NCBI GenBank assembly: GCA_038230515.1
Contig: JBBRND010000033.1
Location: forward strand, 1-43,445
Direction: 5' to 3'
From: JAPLDB01 sp038230515
Lineage (GTDB): Bacteria; Bacteroidota; Bacteroidia; AKYH767-A; 2013-40CM-41-45
Length of the DNA stretch: 43,445 bases
Shown here: positions 35,034 through 43,445 of the stretch, one piece after another
Layout of the letters: every line of letters begins with the position of its first letter
Numbering within the stretch: the first letter of the stretch is position 1
Position numbers and translations under genes: made by a program
Notes under the pieces: generated by a model
Told to the model about the DNA's origin: nothing
Databases searched by the model: none
Seen by the model: the letters and a program-made list of their open reading frames with translations, nothing else

Positions 35034-35063
35034 GATTTTCCTTGAAAGGATTAAAGAGGAAAA

Positions 35064-35792
35064 TTACCAGGTATCAAAAATATTACTGATCCATTCTTCG
35101 CTTCCTTTTTCTTTGGCCCATTCTTTTTTAAACTTTGCCCGAAGTTCTTTTGATGTAAATACTTTTTCTTTAGTCTTTGGAGGAACCAAAGCAACGACAT
35201 CCTGTTTTGCCTGTTCTACGTTTTTTGCAAAATAGATTACTCCGCCATCTTCGGTTGCAAGCCCGAGAATCATTCCAGGTAATCCACAAAAACTTTCGGG
35301 TCCAAAACCTGAATTTATCTCATTGCAATACCATGCATAAATGCGCGTGCTGTCGTTTTGCATCCAGATTGCCTTTCGACAATTGAAGCCGGCAATGTTG
35401 CGTTTGTTATCAGTGATTTTCCATTTACGGGTGTGTAGTGAATCAGTAACGATTACCTTATTGCTCCAGATGTCTTTTATTGCATAGGTTGTGTTTGCAC
35501 GTAAGTTTTGATAAACGGTACTCTTGCTTGTTGCCCAACTAAAGCTTTCTTTTTCATCAGATTCTTTTGGTTTGAAAGCAGCGAGCGTATCATTAAAAAA
35601 TAACTCAAACTCATCCACCTTAGTACGGTCGCCTTCTTTCACCCAGTTGGTAATCCAGTCAGCATTCTTGAATCGCTTGTAGAGATTTGTTTTGCGCTCG
35701 TAGAGGATCTTGCCTGAAGTGATTTGTGCGAAGTCACTTTTCGAAATCATTGCAAGAAATAAAATGAAAAGTAAAATTTTACTCGCCTTCAT
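35064..35792 (-). CDS. GLPGLI family exported protein
   Basis: 242 residues from the ATG at 35792, which gives a proper signal peptide (MKASKILLFILFLAMISKS, cleaved near DFAQ). An in-frame start at 35864 would add 24 hydrophilic residues inside the upstream gene and is rejected. The family signature appears as FCGLPGMILGLATEDGG (about 180-196). GLPGLI proteins are Bacteroidota periplasmic or outer-membrane-associated proteins of unknown function that pair with outer-membrane beta-barrel receptors. Here the start overlaps the end of such a receptor gene by 14 bases (ATG at 35792, receptor stop at 35779), so translation is probably coupled. Confidence 0.87.
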   Translation of the reverse strand: MKASKILLFILFLAMISKSDFAQITSGKILYERKTNLYKRFKNADWITNWVKEGDRTKVDEFELFFNDTLAAFKPKESDEKESFSWATSKSTVYQNLRANTTYAIKDIWSNKVIVTDSLHTRKWKITDNKRNIAGFNCRKAIWMQNDSTRIYAWYCNEINSGFGPESFCGLPGMILGLATEDGGVIYFAKNVEQAKQDVVALVPPKTKEKVFTSKELRAKFKKEWAKEKGSEEWISNIFDTW

Positions 35793-38508
35793 TTTCGCCA
35801 CCTTTCTTTTTATTGCTATTGAATTTAAACTGAACCTTGCACAAAAAGTATCTGCCCACCACATGTGTTTTCACATCACTAATTACATTATCATCTACGC
35901 TACGGTTCGTGTTTATGTTCTGATTGAGAAGATCAGTTGCAAGCACGGAAACAATGAGGTTTTCATTTTTCAAAAATGTTTTGCCCAGTGATGCATTCCA
36001 GATGAGATAATTAATGTTGTAAGTAGCCTCTCTTCCATAGGTTTTGGTGTACTTCGCATCTGTTTCTATTCTAAATTTACCTGGGAAGGTGAAATCAACT
36101 GATGCATTGTAAAAAGTGCTGTAATAGGATTGATTGCTTTTCGTATTCAGTGTTGAAGAAGAAGAATTGTAATTAATTCCTCCGCCAATATGCATCTCGA
36201 TGGTGTCGGTTTGAATTTGTATGTCCATTTCCCCATTCGGAATGAAACTCTTTGTTGTGTTTTTTTGTGAGTTGATAAAATTTATGTTGTTGCTGTAATT
36301 GAAATTTAAGTTCGGTTCAAACTCAATCAACTTGTCGAGGATGGGAAAGCCCATTCCCATATAGCCGGAGGCATTGTAATTTCCTTCGGTGTTCAGTGGC
36401 GTGGAAGTTGTTTTTCCAACACTGTCATACGAGATGTTGTTAGAGAAACCATGTTCTGTGGTTGTGAAACCAATGCTGCTCCATAAATTACGACCGCTTA
36501 TGAGTGCCCATGTGTAGAAGTCAAGGTTGATGTTGTGCGAGTAAGTCGGCAGCAGGTTCGGATTGCCTTTTACTATGTAATTCGGATTGCTGTTGTCGGG
36601 CACGGGCTGCAACTGGTTAAGATCCGGTTGATTTGAACTCCTGGTGTAACGCAGGGTAAACTGTCTGTTGTCAGAGAACTTGTAACGGTAAGTAAGATAG
36701 GGGAGAACGTTGTTCACCGTTTGCGAAAGCGTGGAATCACTTTCAAGATTATGATTGCTGGCATATACCTGACGCACACGCGCACCTATTGCCAACGAAT
36801 ATTTTTTTACTTCGTAAGTAAGTTTGGTGCCAAATCGATTTATAGTTCTTGTAGTTGAGAACCGATTGCTGAGTGTGTCATTTTTTTCATTGTAACTTCC
36901 ATTACCGAGATCTTTAGTTTCTCTGTCCTGCCGGCCTTTGCTCAAACTCACATCATAGGAAAGATCCATCTTGATTTTTTTAGTGAACGGCTCGGTGTAA
37001 GTAATAGAAGCGTTGTGCGTTTGCCTGTCGCTTGTGAAAGTTTTTTTCTGATCAACATTTATTGGCAGCGATGAGTCAGTTGATCTCAGATTTCCTTTTG
37101 TGTCCACGTTTACTAATCCGAGACTGTAGTAAGCAACTAGCTTGCGGTCTTTCCTTTTGAATGTGCGGGTAAGTTTTGCAGAGTTTGTCCAGTCGTAATT
37201 GATTGTGGAAGTTGATGGGGTTACAGAGGTTTTGCGGGTAACGGAATCGCTGTTCGTGCTCAGTGTATCGTACTCAAAAGAGTACTGACTTCCCATATTG
37301 TATTTTAGTTTTGAAGAAACCTCCAACTCGGTGAGTGAGTCGAGCGTTTGAACGATAGTGAGGTTTGGTGAATGTTTTTCTCCGAACTTATGAGTAGAGA
37401 GAATCTGTTTTGATTTGTAAGAAGTATCCGGCAGGAAATATTGCGAAGAAGTTTCAGAGTGGGCATCAAGCAGTGCGTTTGCATAGGTATAGTTCAGCGT
37501 AACTTTTGTTTTTTTGCTCCACTTGTCGGTGTAATAGAAGCCGCTCTTCATGGTGCGCGGTATTCCGTCAGCGCCATCATCATTCCAACTTGTCATCATC
37601 ATGCCATCATCAGTATATTCGCGTGACACTCCATCGTCAATATTATACTTCCACATTTCATTCCAGTCGAAGCGTGATTTGGGAGTGTTAGTAGCAAGGG
37701 TGAAGAGCGAAATTTTTTGTTTCCCTTTGAAATAGTTGCCGAGCAATTCTCCTTCATAATAATTTTTGAAGTCGCTTGCGCCTGATACTTTTCCGAAGTA
37801 CCCTTTCTTAGCATCGTCTTTTAATTTCAGATCCATCACCTTCAGAGTTTCTTTATCATCACTGGTGGAAGCGTCTTCGTTTTTCTTATCGTATAACTGA
37901 ACGGTTTCCACGCTGCTTGCTGCAAGGTTCTTTGTTGCAACGGTAGGATCGGTTCCGAAAAATTCATCGCCATCAACCAGTACCTGATCCACTTCTTTTC
38001 CCTGTGAAGTAATTTTTCCGTTGGCATCTACTTTTATGCCAGGAAGTTTTTTCAGGAGATCTTCTACTACTGCATTCTTTTTTACTTTGAAAGAATCGGC
38101 TGTGTAAACAAGCGTGTCGCCTTTGTAATAGACGGGATCGGAATAGCCAACAATGGTTACTTCATTCAGCATAATTGTTTTTGGCGGAAGAATAATTTTC
38201 TGAAGATCGAAGGTATTGTTGTCTTTGCTGCCCAGAAGAATAAAGGTTTGATCTCCGAAAAGCGGATGAGATACAATAACCTGGTAGGTATCAATCGGAA
38301 CCGAATCGAGTTTGAAAAATCCTTTGTCGTCTGTGCGCGCGAAAGAGGTGAGGAGCGAATCGCTTAAACGAATCGTCATTGCCACTGCATTCTTCAGGGG
38401 CTTTTGTTGGGTGGTGTCCTGCACTATTCCATGCACCGTCATGTACTGCGCGGAAATATTGAGCGATGCAAAAACAGAAATCAAGAAAAGGAAAAAGGAT
38501 TTACTCAA
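35779..38508 (-). CDS. Outer-membrane beta-barrel receptor (TonB-dependent-receptor-like)
   Basis: 909 residues. A signal peptide (about 1-20, ending NISAQ) precedes a carboxypeptidase-regulatory-like domain (about 24-110; VHGIVQDTTQQKPLKNA) and a plug-like domain (about 120-225) with VVEDLLKKLPGIKVDANGKI and VLVDGDEFFGTDP. The rest is a 22-strand-type barrel of the OMP_b-brl_3 family, with many alternating aromatic strands. No clear TonB box is visible. Partner logic suggests it works with the GLPGLI protein encoded by the overlapping downstream gene. The transported or bound ligand cannot be inferred. Confidence 0.87.
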   Translation of the reverse strand: MSKSFFLFLISVFASLNISAQYMTVHGIVQDTTQQKPLKNAVAMTIRLSDSLLTSFARTDDKGFFKLDSVPIDTYQVIVSHPLFGDQTFILLGSKDNNTFDLQKIILPPKTIMLNEVTIVGYSDPVYYKGDTLVYTADSFKVKKNAVVEDLLKKLPGIKVDANGKITSQGKEVDQVLVDGDEFFGTDPTVATKNLAASSVETVQLYDKKNEDASTSDDKETLKVMDLKLKDDAKKGYFGKVSGASDFKNYYEGELLGNYFKGKQKISLFTLATNTPKSRFDWNEMWKYNIDDGVSREYTDDGMMMTSWNDDGADGIPRTMKSGFYYTDKWSKKTKVTLNYTYANALLDAHSETSSQYFLPDTSYKSKQILSTHKFGEKHSPNLTIVQTLDSLTELEVSSKLKYNMGSQYSFEYDTLSTNSDSVTRKTSVTPSTSTINYDWTNSAKLTRTFKRKDRKLVAYYSLGLVNVDTKGNLRSTDSSLPINVDQKKTFTSDRQTHNASITYTEPFTKKIKMDLSYDVSLSKGRQDRETKDLGNGSYNEKNDTLSNRFSTTRTINRFGTKLTYEVKKYSLAIGARVRQVYASNHNLESDSTLSQTVNNVLPYLTYRYKFSDNRQFTLRYTRSSNQPDLNQLQPVPDNSNPNYIVKGNPNLLPTYSHNINLDFYTWALISGRNLWSSIGFTTTEHGFSNNISYDSVGKTTSTPLNTEGNYNASGYMGMGFPILDKLIEFEPNLNFNYSNNINFINSQKNTTKSFIPNGEMDIQIQTDTIEMHIGGGINYNSSSSTLNTKSNQSYYSTFYNASVDFTFPGKFRIETDAKYTKTYGREATYNINYLIWNASLGKTFLKNENLIVSVLATDLLNQNINTNRSVDDNVISDVKTHVVGRYFLCKVQFKFNSNKKKGGENEGE

Positions 38509-38701
38509 CTGTTTTTTGTTTCGTGTGATTTACGATTCAACTTTGCGAGGCGAAAAATAGAAAAGATTTTGTTTGGAAAAAGTTAAATAAATAGGCGTAT
38601 GGCAAAACGCATCTCAATAGGGAATTACGAATTTGCAAATGATGAATTCTGAGCGAAAGTGAAACTCTTGTTGTTTCACACTTAAGATTAAGCCGATTGA
38701 T
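38509..38701. other. Spacer between receptor start and 21-bp array, no gene seen
   Basis: About 190 bases of AT-rich sequence. A small inverted repeat (GCGT/ACGC, 38594-38610) is the only local structure I see. No open frame with a credible start, RNA gene or clear promoter was found; the receptor's promoter is presumably here on the minus strand but does not match consensus well. Confidence 0.4.
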
Positions 38702-39056
38702 GAATTGACATCAGAATGAACTGAATTGTGTCAAAATTCTGAAATTAGCATAAGGATGGAAAGAATAATCATCAAAATGAAGCCGGAAAAGGCACACATG
38801 GAAAGAATTTGAGATCAAATGGAGAGAATTGACATCAGTAAGTAAAGAATTGGCATCAGCATGCAGAGAATTTGCATCAAAATGAGCCGAATTTACATTG
38901 AGATGAAAGGAATTGACATCAGCATGAAAAGAATTGCTATCAGAATATAGAGAATAGCGATCAAAATGGAAGGAATTTACATCAGGATGTAAAAAGTACG
39001 CACATCAATGTAAAGAATAGCGGAATGAATTAAAGAGAATGAGTATCAAATTAATG
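38702..39056. repeat. Degenerate 21-bp tandem array, about 16-17 units
   Basis: A unit close to GAATTgaCATCAgcATGaaa repeats with GAAT starts at 38702, 38723, 38741, 38763, 38805, 38826, 38847, 38868, 38889, 38910, 38931, 38952, 38973, 38996, 39015 and 39037. The nine starts from 38805 to 38973 are spaced exactly 21 bases. Flanking steps drift (18-23), and one unit at about 38784 is barely recognisable. Conserved positions are GAATT, CATCA and ATG. The array separates the receptor gene (minus strand) from the SirB1-like gene (minus strand). Confidence 0.85.
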
Positions 39057-39104
39057 GATCATCTATCAGTAAGGAGCAAACCTGTAAATCTAAATACGCC
39101 TTAC

Positions 39105-39974
39105 CTACTCAGTTGCCCTCATCAAACCATCCAATTCCGCCTCCTTATCCATAAAGCCGAGTTTGTGGTAGCTGTTCATCAGGTTTCTTATTACGCGTTG
39201 TATCATTTCGCGATTGGTGCAGGGCTCGTAAAAACTTTTTTGCTGATTTAGGTTGAGCTGTTTCAGAAACTCATCCACTTCGCGCTTGTTAAAAATATCG
39301 CCTTTGCTGAATGGGTTTATGTAAAAAAGAATTCCGTTGAGTTCTTTGTCGGGTATAAGCCCCATCATGCTTTGCTCGTCCTTATAGCAAAGAATGAAAT
39401 GCTCAGGAAGGTTTACGCCATACACAGGAACTTCGGCACTGCGCGCCATTTCCATGTAGAGTATTGAGAGCATCAGCGGGTTCGCCTTTTTGGTTTCGAG
39501 GGCAATATTGATGAAAGAGTTTTGCGGAGCATGGTAGTTTTGAGTGTTGCCGCTGAAACCATGGAGGTCAAAGAAAATATGGTTGAGAACTTTAATCTGT
39601 TCGAGTGCGGTAAGGTTCGGATTCATCTCAAGCCAGGCATCGCGCTTTAGCTGATTAAGAGTTTTGAGCACGGCTTCTTCATTCATATCAGCATACTGAT
39701 AGCGCGCTACAAGCAGGCAACCTTTTATAATATCAACGCAACCGGTTTCGCTCCATACACGCATCTGATGCTTGAGGTCGTCAAGCTGAATGTTGTGAAT
39801 GATTTCCTCGATACGCTTCTGCATAAATGCATCGAGCGATTTGCTCCACGCATTCTCAAGAATCGGAATTACTTCCTTGCCAAGAGTGAGCAATTTCGTT
39901 TTTATCTGATCGAAAATTTCTGAATCCCTGTCGTCAAGCAGGCGGATGAGTGCATTAATTTCTGTTTTCTTCAT
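39105..39974 (-). CDS. SirB1-like transglutaminase-fold protein
   Basis: 289 residues without a signal peptide. The N-terminal 95 residues are helical (RLLDDRDSEIFDQIKTKL, HEAT-like). The rest fits the SirB1/transglutaminase-like family: NHIFFDLHGFSGNTQNYHAPQNSFIN (about 150-175) and a central NPLMLSILYMEMARSAEVPVYGVNLPEHFIL. The usual family core is a degenerate transglutaminase with His in LPEHFIL; a catalytic Cys is not evident, so enzymatic activity is doubtful. The function is unknown. The start lies downstream of a good -7 box at 40011-40018. Confidence 0.8.
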   Translation of the reverse strand: MKKTEINALIRLLDDRDSEIFDQIKTKLLTLGKEVIPILENAWSKSLDAFMQKRIEEIIHNIQLDDLKHQMRVWSETGCVDIIKGCLLVARYQYADMNEEAVLKTLNQLKRDAWLEMNPNLTALEQIKVLNHIFFDLHGFSGNTQNYHAPQNSFINIALETKKANPLMLSILYMEMARSAEVPVYGVNLPEHFILCYKDEQSMMGLIPDKELNGILFYINPFSKGDIFNKREVDEFLKQLNLNQQKSFYEPCTNREMIQRVIRNLMNSYHKLGFMDKEAELDGLMRATE

Positions 39975-40010
39975 AAAAGATTAAATGGAATTTTTGTTCC
40001 ACTTTGTACT

Positions 40011-40018
40011 CAAAGGTA
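40011..40018 (-). promoter_or_regulatory. -7 box of the SirB1-like gene
   Basis: The minus strand reads TACCTTTG, an exact TAnnTTTG match, 36 bases before the ATG at 39974. A TTTG lies only 15 bases upstream (40034-40037), shorter than the usual 19-21. Confidence 0.4.
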
Positions 40019-40242
40019 TCGCAGGTAGATTCACAAAAAGAGAAACACTTATCAACATTAAAATGTTTGAATCGGGGGGACGTATGATTTTCAATAACTT
40101 TGCCTGTGAATTTCGGTTGTATAAATAAACCTTTCAATCATTTTTAGTTCATAACGTCACTCTTTTGAAACCTTTCCTTTACAAACACATATTACCAATA
40201 TAGAATTCCACGTTTAATAATCAGTCATAAATAAAATTTTCA

Positions 40243-43218
40243 ATGAAAAAAAATTCACTAATCCTTCTTCTTGCACTATCGGCATCAGGCATTTTCGCTC
40301 AAAACTTTCCGCTGCAATGGCAATGCCGCTTTGCAGGTCTTGGCGACAACAGCGATAAGTTCAATAAAATAATAGCAGTACCCGGAGGTAATTATGTGGC
40401 AGTTGGATACACAGAGCGCAACGGCAACTACAAAGATTTTCTCACCATAAAACTCGATGCCAACCTTGACACGCTGTGGGTGCGAACAAAAAACGGAAAG
40501 AATGGAGGAGACGATGAAGCCATAAGCGCAGCAGTGGACGCATCAGGAAATATTTTTGTAACCGGCTATGTAGATGACGGAAACACAGGCGATGACATCT
40601 ATACCATTAAGTACGATGCAAACGGAACTGATCTTTGGGACACTGCTTACAACAATACCACCAACGCATTTCTTAATGATTATCCCGTGGACATTAAGTG
40701 CGATCCTTCTGGAAATATAATTATTGCTGGCTACACACAGCAAGGCACTTGGACACTGAATAATGACGACTACATAGTTTTAAAATACAATTCCAGCGGA
40801 GCTTTATTGTGGAGAACAACTTACGATAGAGTGGGATTCAAAGATGACGCATCAGCAATGGCAGTTGATGCTAGCGGAAATGTTTTTGTTACCGGGCGGT
40901 CGAACAATGGAGCTGATGATGATTATGTAACCATGAAGCTTGACGGCACAACCGGAGTACAACTTTGGGTGCCGGTTAGAATTTACAGTGGCGGTTATCA
41001 GGATGACAGGGCTTCAGCCATTGCACTTGACAATGCAGGCAATCCTGTTGTAACCGGAAGATCTCATAATGCAAATGGCGATGATGACTTTCGTACCATA
41101 AAATATTCATCAGCCGGAACTTTGCAATGGAGTAAAGGATGGGCGGGTTCTTTTGGTAACGACCGTGCAACCGCAATTGCAATTGATCAAACTACTAACG
41201 ATGTTTACGTAACCGGAGAGAGTGATGGCAATGGAAGTACCTTTACAGATTATGATATTGAAACCGTAAAATACAATTCATCAGGAGGGCCGCAATGGTC
41301 AGTAAACTGGTATGGTGCTGCTATGAATGATGACGTTCCTGCAGCCATTGTGGTTGATCCTTCAGGTAATGTTATTCTTTGTGGTAAAACAGATGCCGAT
41401 CCAGATCCAACACACTCTAATCAGGATTGGATTACCATAAAATATAACTCAGCAGGTACAAAACTTTACGATAAAACTGTAAACGGCTCACGTAATAATG
41501 ATGATGGAGCTACCTCGTTGGTGGTTGATGCCGGAGGCAATGCAATTGTTGTGGGATACATTGATAATCTTAACACACGCAAAGAGGCCTCCCGTATTCA
41601 GTATGATGTGAGTGGTAATCCCACCTTTACCAAATATTACAATGGCGAAGGCGACTACAGCGAAACGGCACGTTCCATGACTCAGGATGCTTCCGGCAAC
41701 ACCTACATTGCCGGATACAGCTTTTACGATGGAAACAACAGAAATATTTTTTGTGGAAAGATTGATGCATCAGGAAACCTCGTGGACACTTGTCTTCTCA
41801 ACGGAATTAAAAATGATGATGATGAACTAAGTGCAATTACTAACGATGGCAACGGAAATATTTATGCCTGTGGCTACACCAAAGTAAGCGGCCAGAAAAG
41901 TAATTTCATAACAGTGAAATTTGATTTTCATAATTATCCTTTTCCGGATACGGCATGGACAAGAACATACAACTACACAATTAATCAATCGGACAAGGCA
42001 GTATCACTTGCAGCAGATGGCTCTGGTATTTATGTCACGGGATATAGTGATCAGGATCCAAACGATACCATTGCTAACAACGATATTGTAACCATCAAGT
42101 ATGATGCAGCTGGAAACCAGTTGTGGATACAGCGATTCAACGGTGCGGCTAACTTCCGTGACGAACCTATAAAGCTTATTTTGGGAATGAATAACCGCGT
42201 GTATGTTACCGGAAGAAGCCAAAATGCGCATGATGATGATATCATTCTTCTTGCGTATGATAAAACAACAGGCAATACTATTGCCGGTTATCCCGCCATC
42301 TGGAACAGCCCTTTCCAGGATGATGATCGTCCAACAGATATGGTGGAAGGATCAAACGGCACAGTTTACATCAGCGGTTATAGCAAAAGCAGTTCTACAA
42401 TTGATGACTATGCTTTTGTAAAGTGCGATGTAAACGGATCAATTTCAGGAACAACTTTTGACGGAACTGCCGGACAGCAAGACATAGCCAATGCAATTGC
42501 GCTCGATCAGTCAGGCAATGCAATCATAACAGGGCAGATGGATGTTGACTTTGATCCGCTCGTAACAAATTACGATTACGCAACGCTCATTTATGATGCA
42601 TCAGGAAATTATGTTTGCTCTGCTGCCATGCCGTTCGAATATAATGGTTCGGCAAATAATGATGATGTTCCGATTGCTGTAAATGTAAATGGAAATGAAG
42701 TTTATATTACAGGGCAGAGTCAGGAAGGAAATCCTCTTACGCCTAATAAAAACATCATGGTTCGTGCATACAGTGAAACTAGCTGCACTGAGTTTCCTGA
42801 ATATGCAGAATATGACGGACCTGCCGGTGGAGGTGAATCTCCTAATGCAGTCATTCTTGCTTCGCCATCCATCTTTATTACAGGATCGAGTGATGGTGCA
42901 GATGGACAGAAAGATGCAATTACGTTAAAGTATGATTTGAGCACAGGTATGAATAGCGCTGCACATTCTTCAATTGTTTCTTATGTGTATCCAAATCCAT
43001 TTAACAGCACTGCAACCATCAGTTTCAACTCGGATGCTTTTACCATTAAAAATCTTTCGTTCAAGGTGTATGATGTTCTTGGCAACGAAGTGTTCAGTAA
43101 AGAAAATGTTCAGTCATCAGTTCAACTGAACAAACAAAGTTTTGCTGACGGAATTTATACGTACAAGCTTTTCGACTCAGGAAAGAATATTTCGGCAGGA
43201 AGATTTGCTGTGAATTAA
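40243..43218 (+). CDS. Large SBBP/propeller-repeat secreted protein with T9SS type A sorting domain
   Basis: 991 residues. A signal peptide (about 1-19, ending GIFAQ) leads into some fifteen 50-60 residue repeats with the core AxDxSGNxFVTGxSxxxxDDDxxTxKY (for example VDASGNIFVTGYV, LDNAGNPVVTGRS, VDPSGNVILCGKT). This is the SBBP/beta-propeller pattern with many Asp that may bind Ca2+. The last 80 residues (about 910-991) are a type A sorting domain with YPNPFNSTATI, LSFKVYDVLGNEVF and SFADGIYTYKL. It should be secreted and surface-attached through T9SS. No catalytic domain is visible. A TAACTTTG at 40095-40102 is the nearest -7-like box, with a long leader of about 140 bases. Confidence 0.88.
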   Translation: MKKNSLILLLALSASGIFAQNFPLQWQCRFAGLGDNSDKFNKIIAVPGGNYVAVGYTERNGNYKDFLTIKLDANLDTLWVRTKNGKNGGDDEAISAAVDASGNIFVTGYVDDGNTGDDIYTIKYDANGTDLWDTAYNNTTNAFLNDYPVDIKCDPSGNIIIAGYTQQGTWTLNNDDYIVLKYNSSGALLWRTTYDRVGFKDDASAMAVDASGNVFVTGRSNNGADDDYVTMKLDGTTGVQLWVPVRIYSGGYQDDRASAIALDNAGNPVVTGRSHNANGDDDFRTIKYSSAGTLQWSKGWAGSFGNDRATAIAIDQTTNDVYVTGESDGNGSTFTDYDIETVKYNSSGGPQWSVNWYGAAMNDDVPAAIVVDPSGNVILCGKTDADPDPTHSNQDWITIKYNSAGTKLYDKTVNGSRNNDDGATSLVVDAGGNAIVVGYIDNLNTRKEASRIQYDVSGNPTFTKYYNGEGDYSETARSMTQDASGNTYIAGYSFYDGNNRNIFCGKIDASGNLVDTCLLNGIKNDDDELSAITNDGNGNIYACGYTKVSGQKSNFITVKFDFHNYPFPDTAWTRTYNYTINQSDKAVSLAADGSGIYVTGYSDQDPNDTIANNDIVTIKYDAAGNQLWIQRFNGAANFRDEPIKLILGMNNRVYVTGRSQNAHDDDIILLAYDKTTGNTIAGYPAIWNSPFQDDDRPTDMVEGSNGTVYISGYSKSSSTIDDYAFVKCDVNGSISGTTFDGTAGQQDIANAIALDQSGNAIITGQMDVDFDPLVTNYDYATLIYDASGNYVCSAAMPFEYNGSANNDDVPIAVNVNGNEVYITGQSQEGNPLTPNKNIMVRAYSETSCTEFPEYAEYDGPAGGGESPNAVILASPSIFITGSSDGADGQKDAITLKYDLSTGMNSAAHSSIVSYVYPNPFNSTATISFNSDAFTIKNLSFKVYDVLGNEVFSKENVQSSVQLNKQSFADGIYTYKLFDSGKNISAGRFAVN

Positions 43219-43331
43219 GTTAAACCCTTAGTTCAAAAAAGGAAGAGCGGTTAGTCTTGCAAGTCGCACCGGGGTTGCTTTTTTGGTTTAGAGGTAAGTG
43301 TATCTTTGCTGTCAAACTTCCATGCTTGACA

Positions 43332-43445
43332 TTAGATCTTGGCAGCAATGGCAACAATTTTCTGAGCTTGATCGGTGGTAGTTTGTGGGAATTCTAGCTC
43401 CTCAATCCATGTCTCTGTACAGAATGTGTTCCACCCGGCCAGCCA
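43332..43445 (-). CDS. C-terminal part of an unidentified protein (cut by window edge)
   Basis: A minus-strand frame enters from the right edge and ends at the TAA at 43334-43332, giving 37 residues with natural composition (ETWIEELEFPQTTTDQAQ, then KIVAIAAKI). The plus strand over the same bases has an early stop. No family is recognisable from this fragment. Confidence 0.45.
   Translation of the reverse strand, partial: WLAGWNTFCTETWIEELEFPQTTTDQAQKIVAIAAKI

Noticed and set aside
38702..39056. CRISPR or integron-type array
   Set aside because: A 21-bp period is too short for repeat plus spacer, and no cas or integrase gene is present.
43255..43285. Terminator after the propeller protein gene (GC-rich segment followed by T6)
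   Set aside because: The best stem is only three to five pairs with a mismatch or bulge, too weak to call.

Overview
The window reads as a chromosomal segment of a Bacteroidota bacterium, most like the Chitinophagia/Sphingobacteriia side. Four things in the sequence support this. There are several type IX secretion (T9SS) cargo proteins with type A or type B C-terminal sorting domains. There is a gliding-type ABC exporter (GldA/GldF/GldG). There is an LpxC-FabZ fusion and a GLPGLI protein paired with an outer-membrane barrel. Promoters look like the Bacteroidota TTTG-N19-TAnnTTTG type, and Shine-Dalgarno sites are mostly missing. I see no tRNA, rRNA, CRISPR array, prophage or complete insertion sequence.

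Layout. 1-5.9 kb (mostly +): the tail of an unknown gene with a terminator, a YycJ-like metallo-beta-lactamase-fold hydrolase, a PorE-like TPR/propeller/OmpA protein, an AIM24-family protein, ornithine aminotransferase and a small membrane protein. 6-9.6 kb: a nucleoside phosphorylase (-), two tandem-UspA proteins (+) and a DUF4197 lipoprotein (-). 9.7-14.1 kb: gldA, gldF, gldG and a DUF4340 gene (+). 14.1-15.6 kb: a methyltransferase followed by a ZIP metal transporter (-). 15.7-19.0 kb: CorA, a THUMP-type rRNA methyltransferase and 6-phosphofructokinase, whose 5' end carries a one-base frameshift (+). 19.1-24.2 kb: a 1701-residue Ig-repeat surface protein with a T9SS type B domain (+).

24.3-38.5 kb is almost entirely minus strand. 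It holds a MazG-like pyrophosphohydrolase, a 42-bp tandem array, a small protein with two helix-turn-helix modules, two T9SS type A cargo proteins, a TPR/transmembrane/adenylate cyclase, an acyl-CoA carboxylase beta subunit, a DinB-like gene fragment (+), lpxC-fabZ, lpxD, a GLPGLI protein and an outer-membrane beta-barrel receptor. 38.7-39.06 kb is a 21-bp tandem array. A SirB1-like protein (-), a 991-residue propeller protein with a T9SS type A domain (+) and a cut-off unknown gene (-) finish the window.

Functionally the window mixes housekeeping (lipid A and fatty acid synthesis, glycolysis, rRNA modification, arginine/ornithine metabolism, Mg and Zn transport) with surface biology (secreted T9SS cargo, a gliding-type exporter, an OmpA-like anchor, a barrel/GLPGLI pair). 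The least explained elements are the two non-coding tandem arrays, with periods of exactly 42 bp and 21 bp. The 42-bp array lies directly beside a small two-headed DNA-binding protein, which is the best candidate here for an undescribed system.
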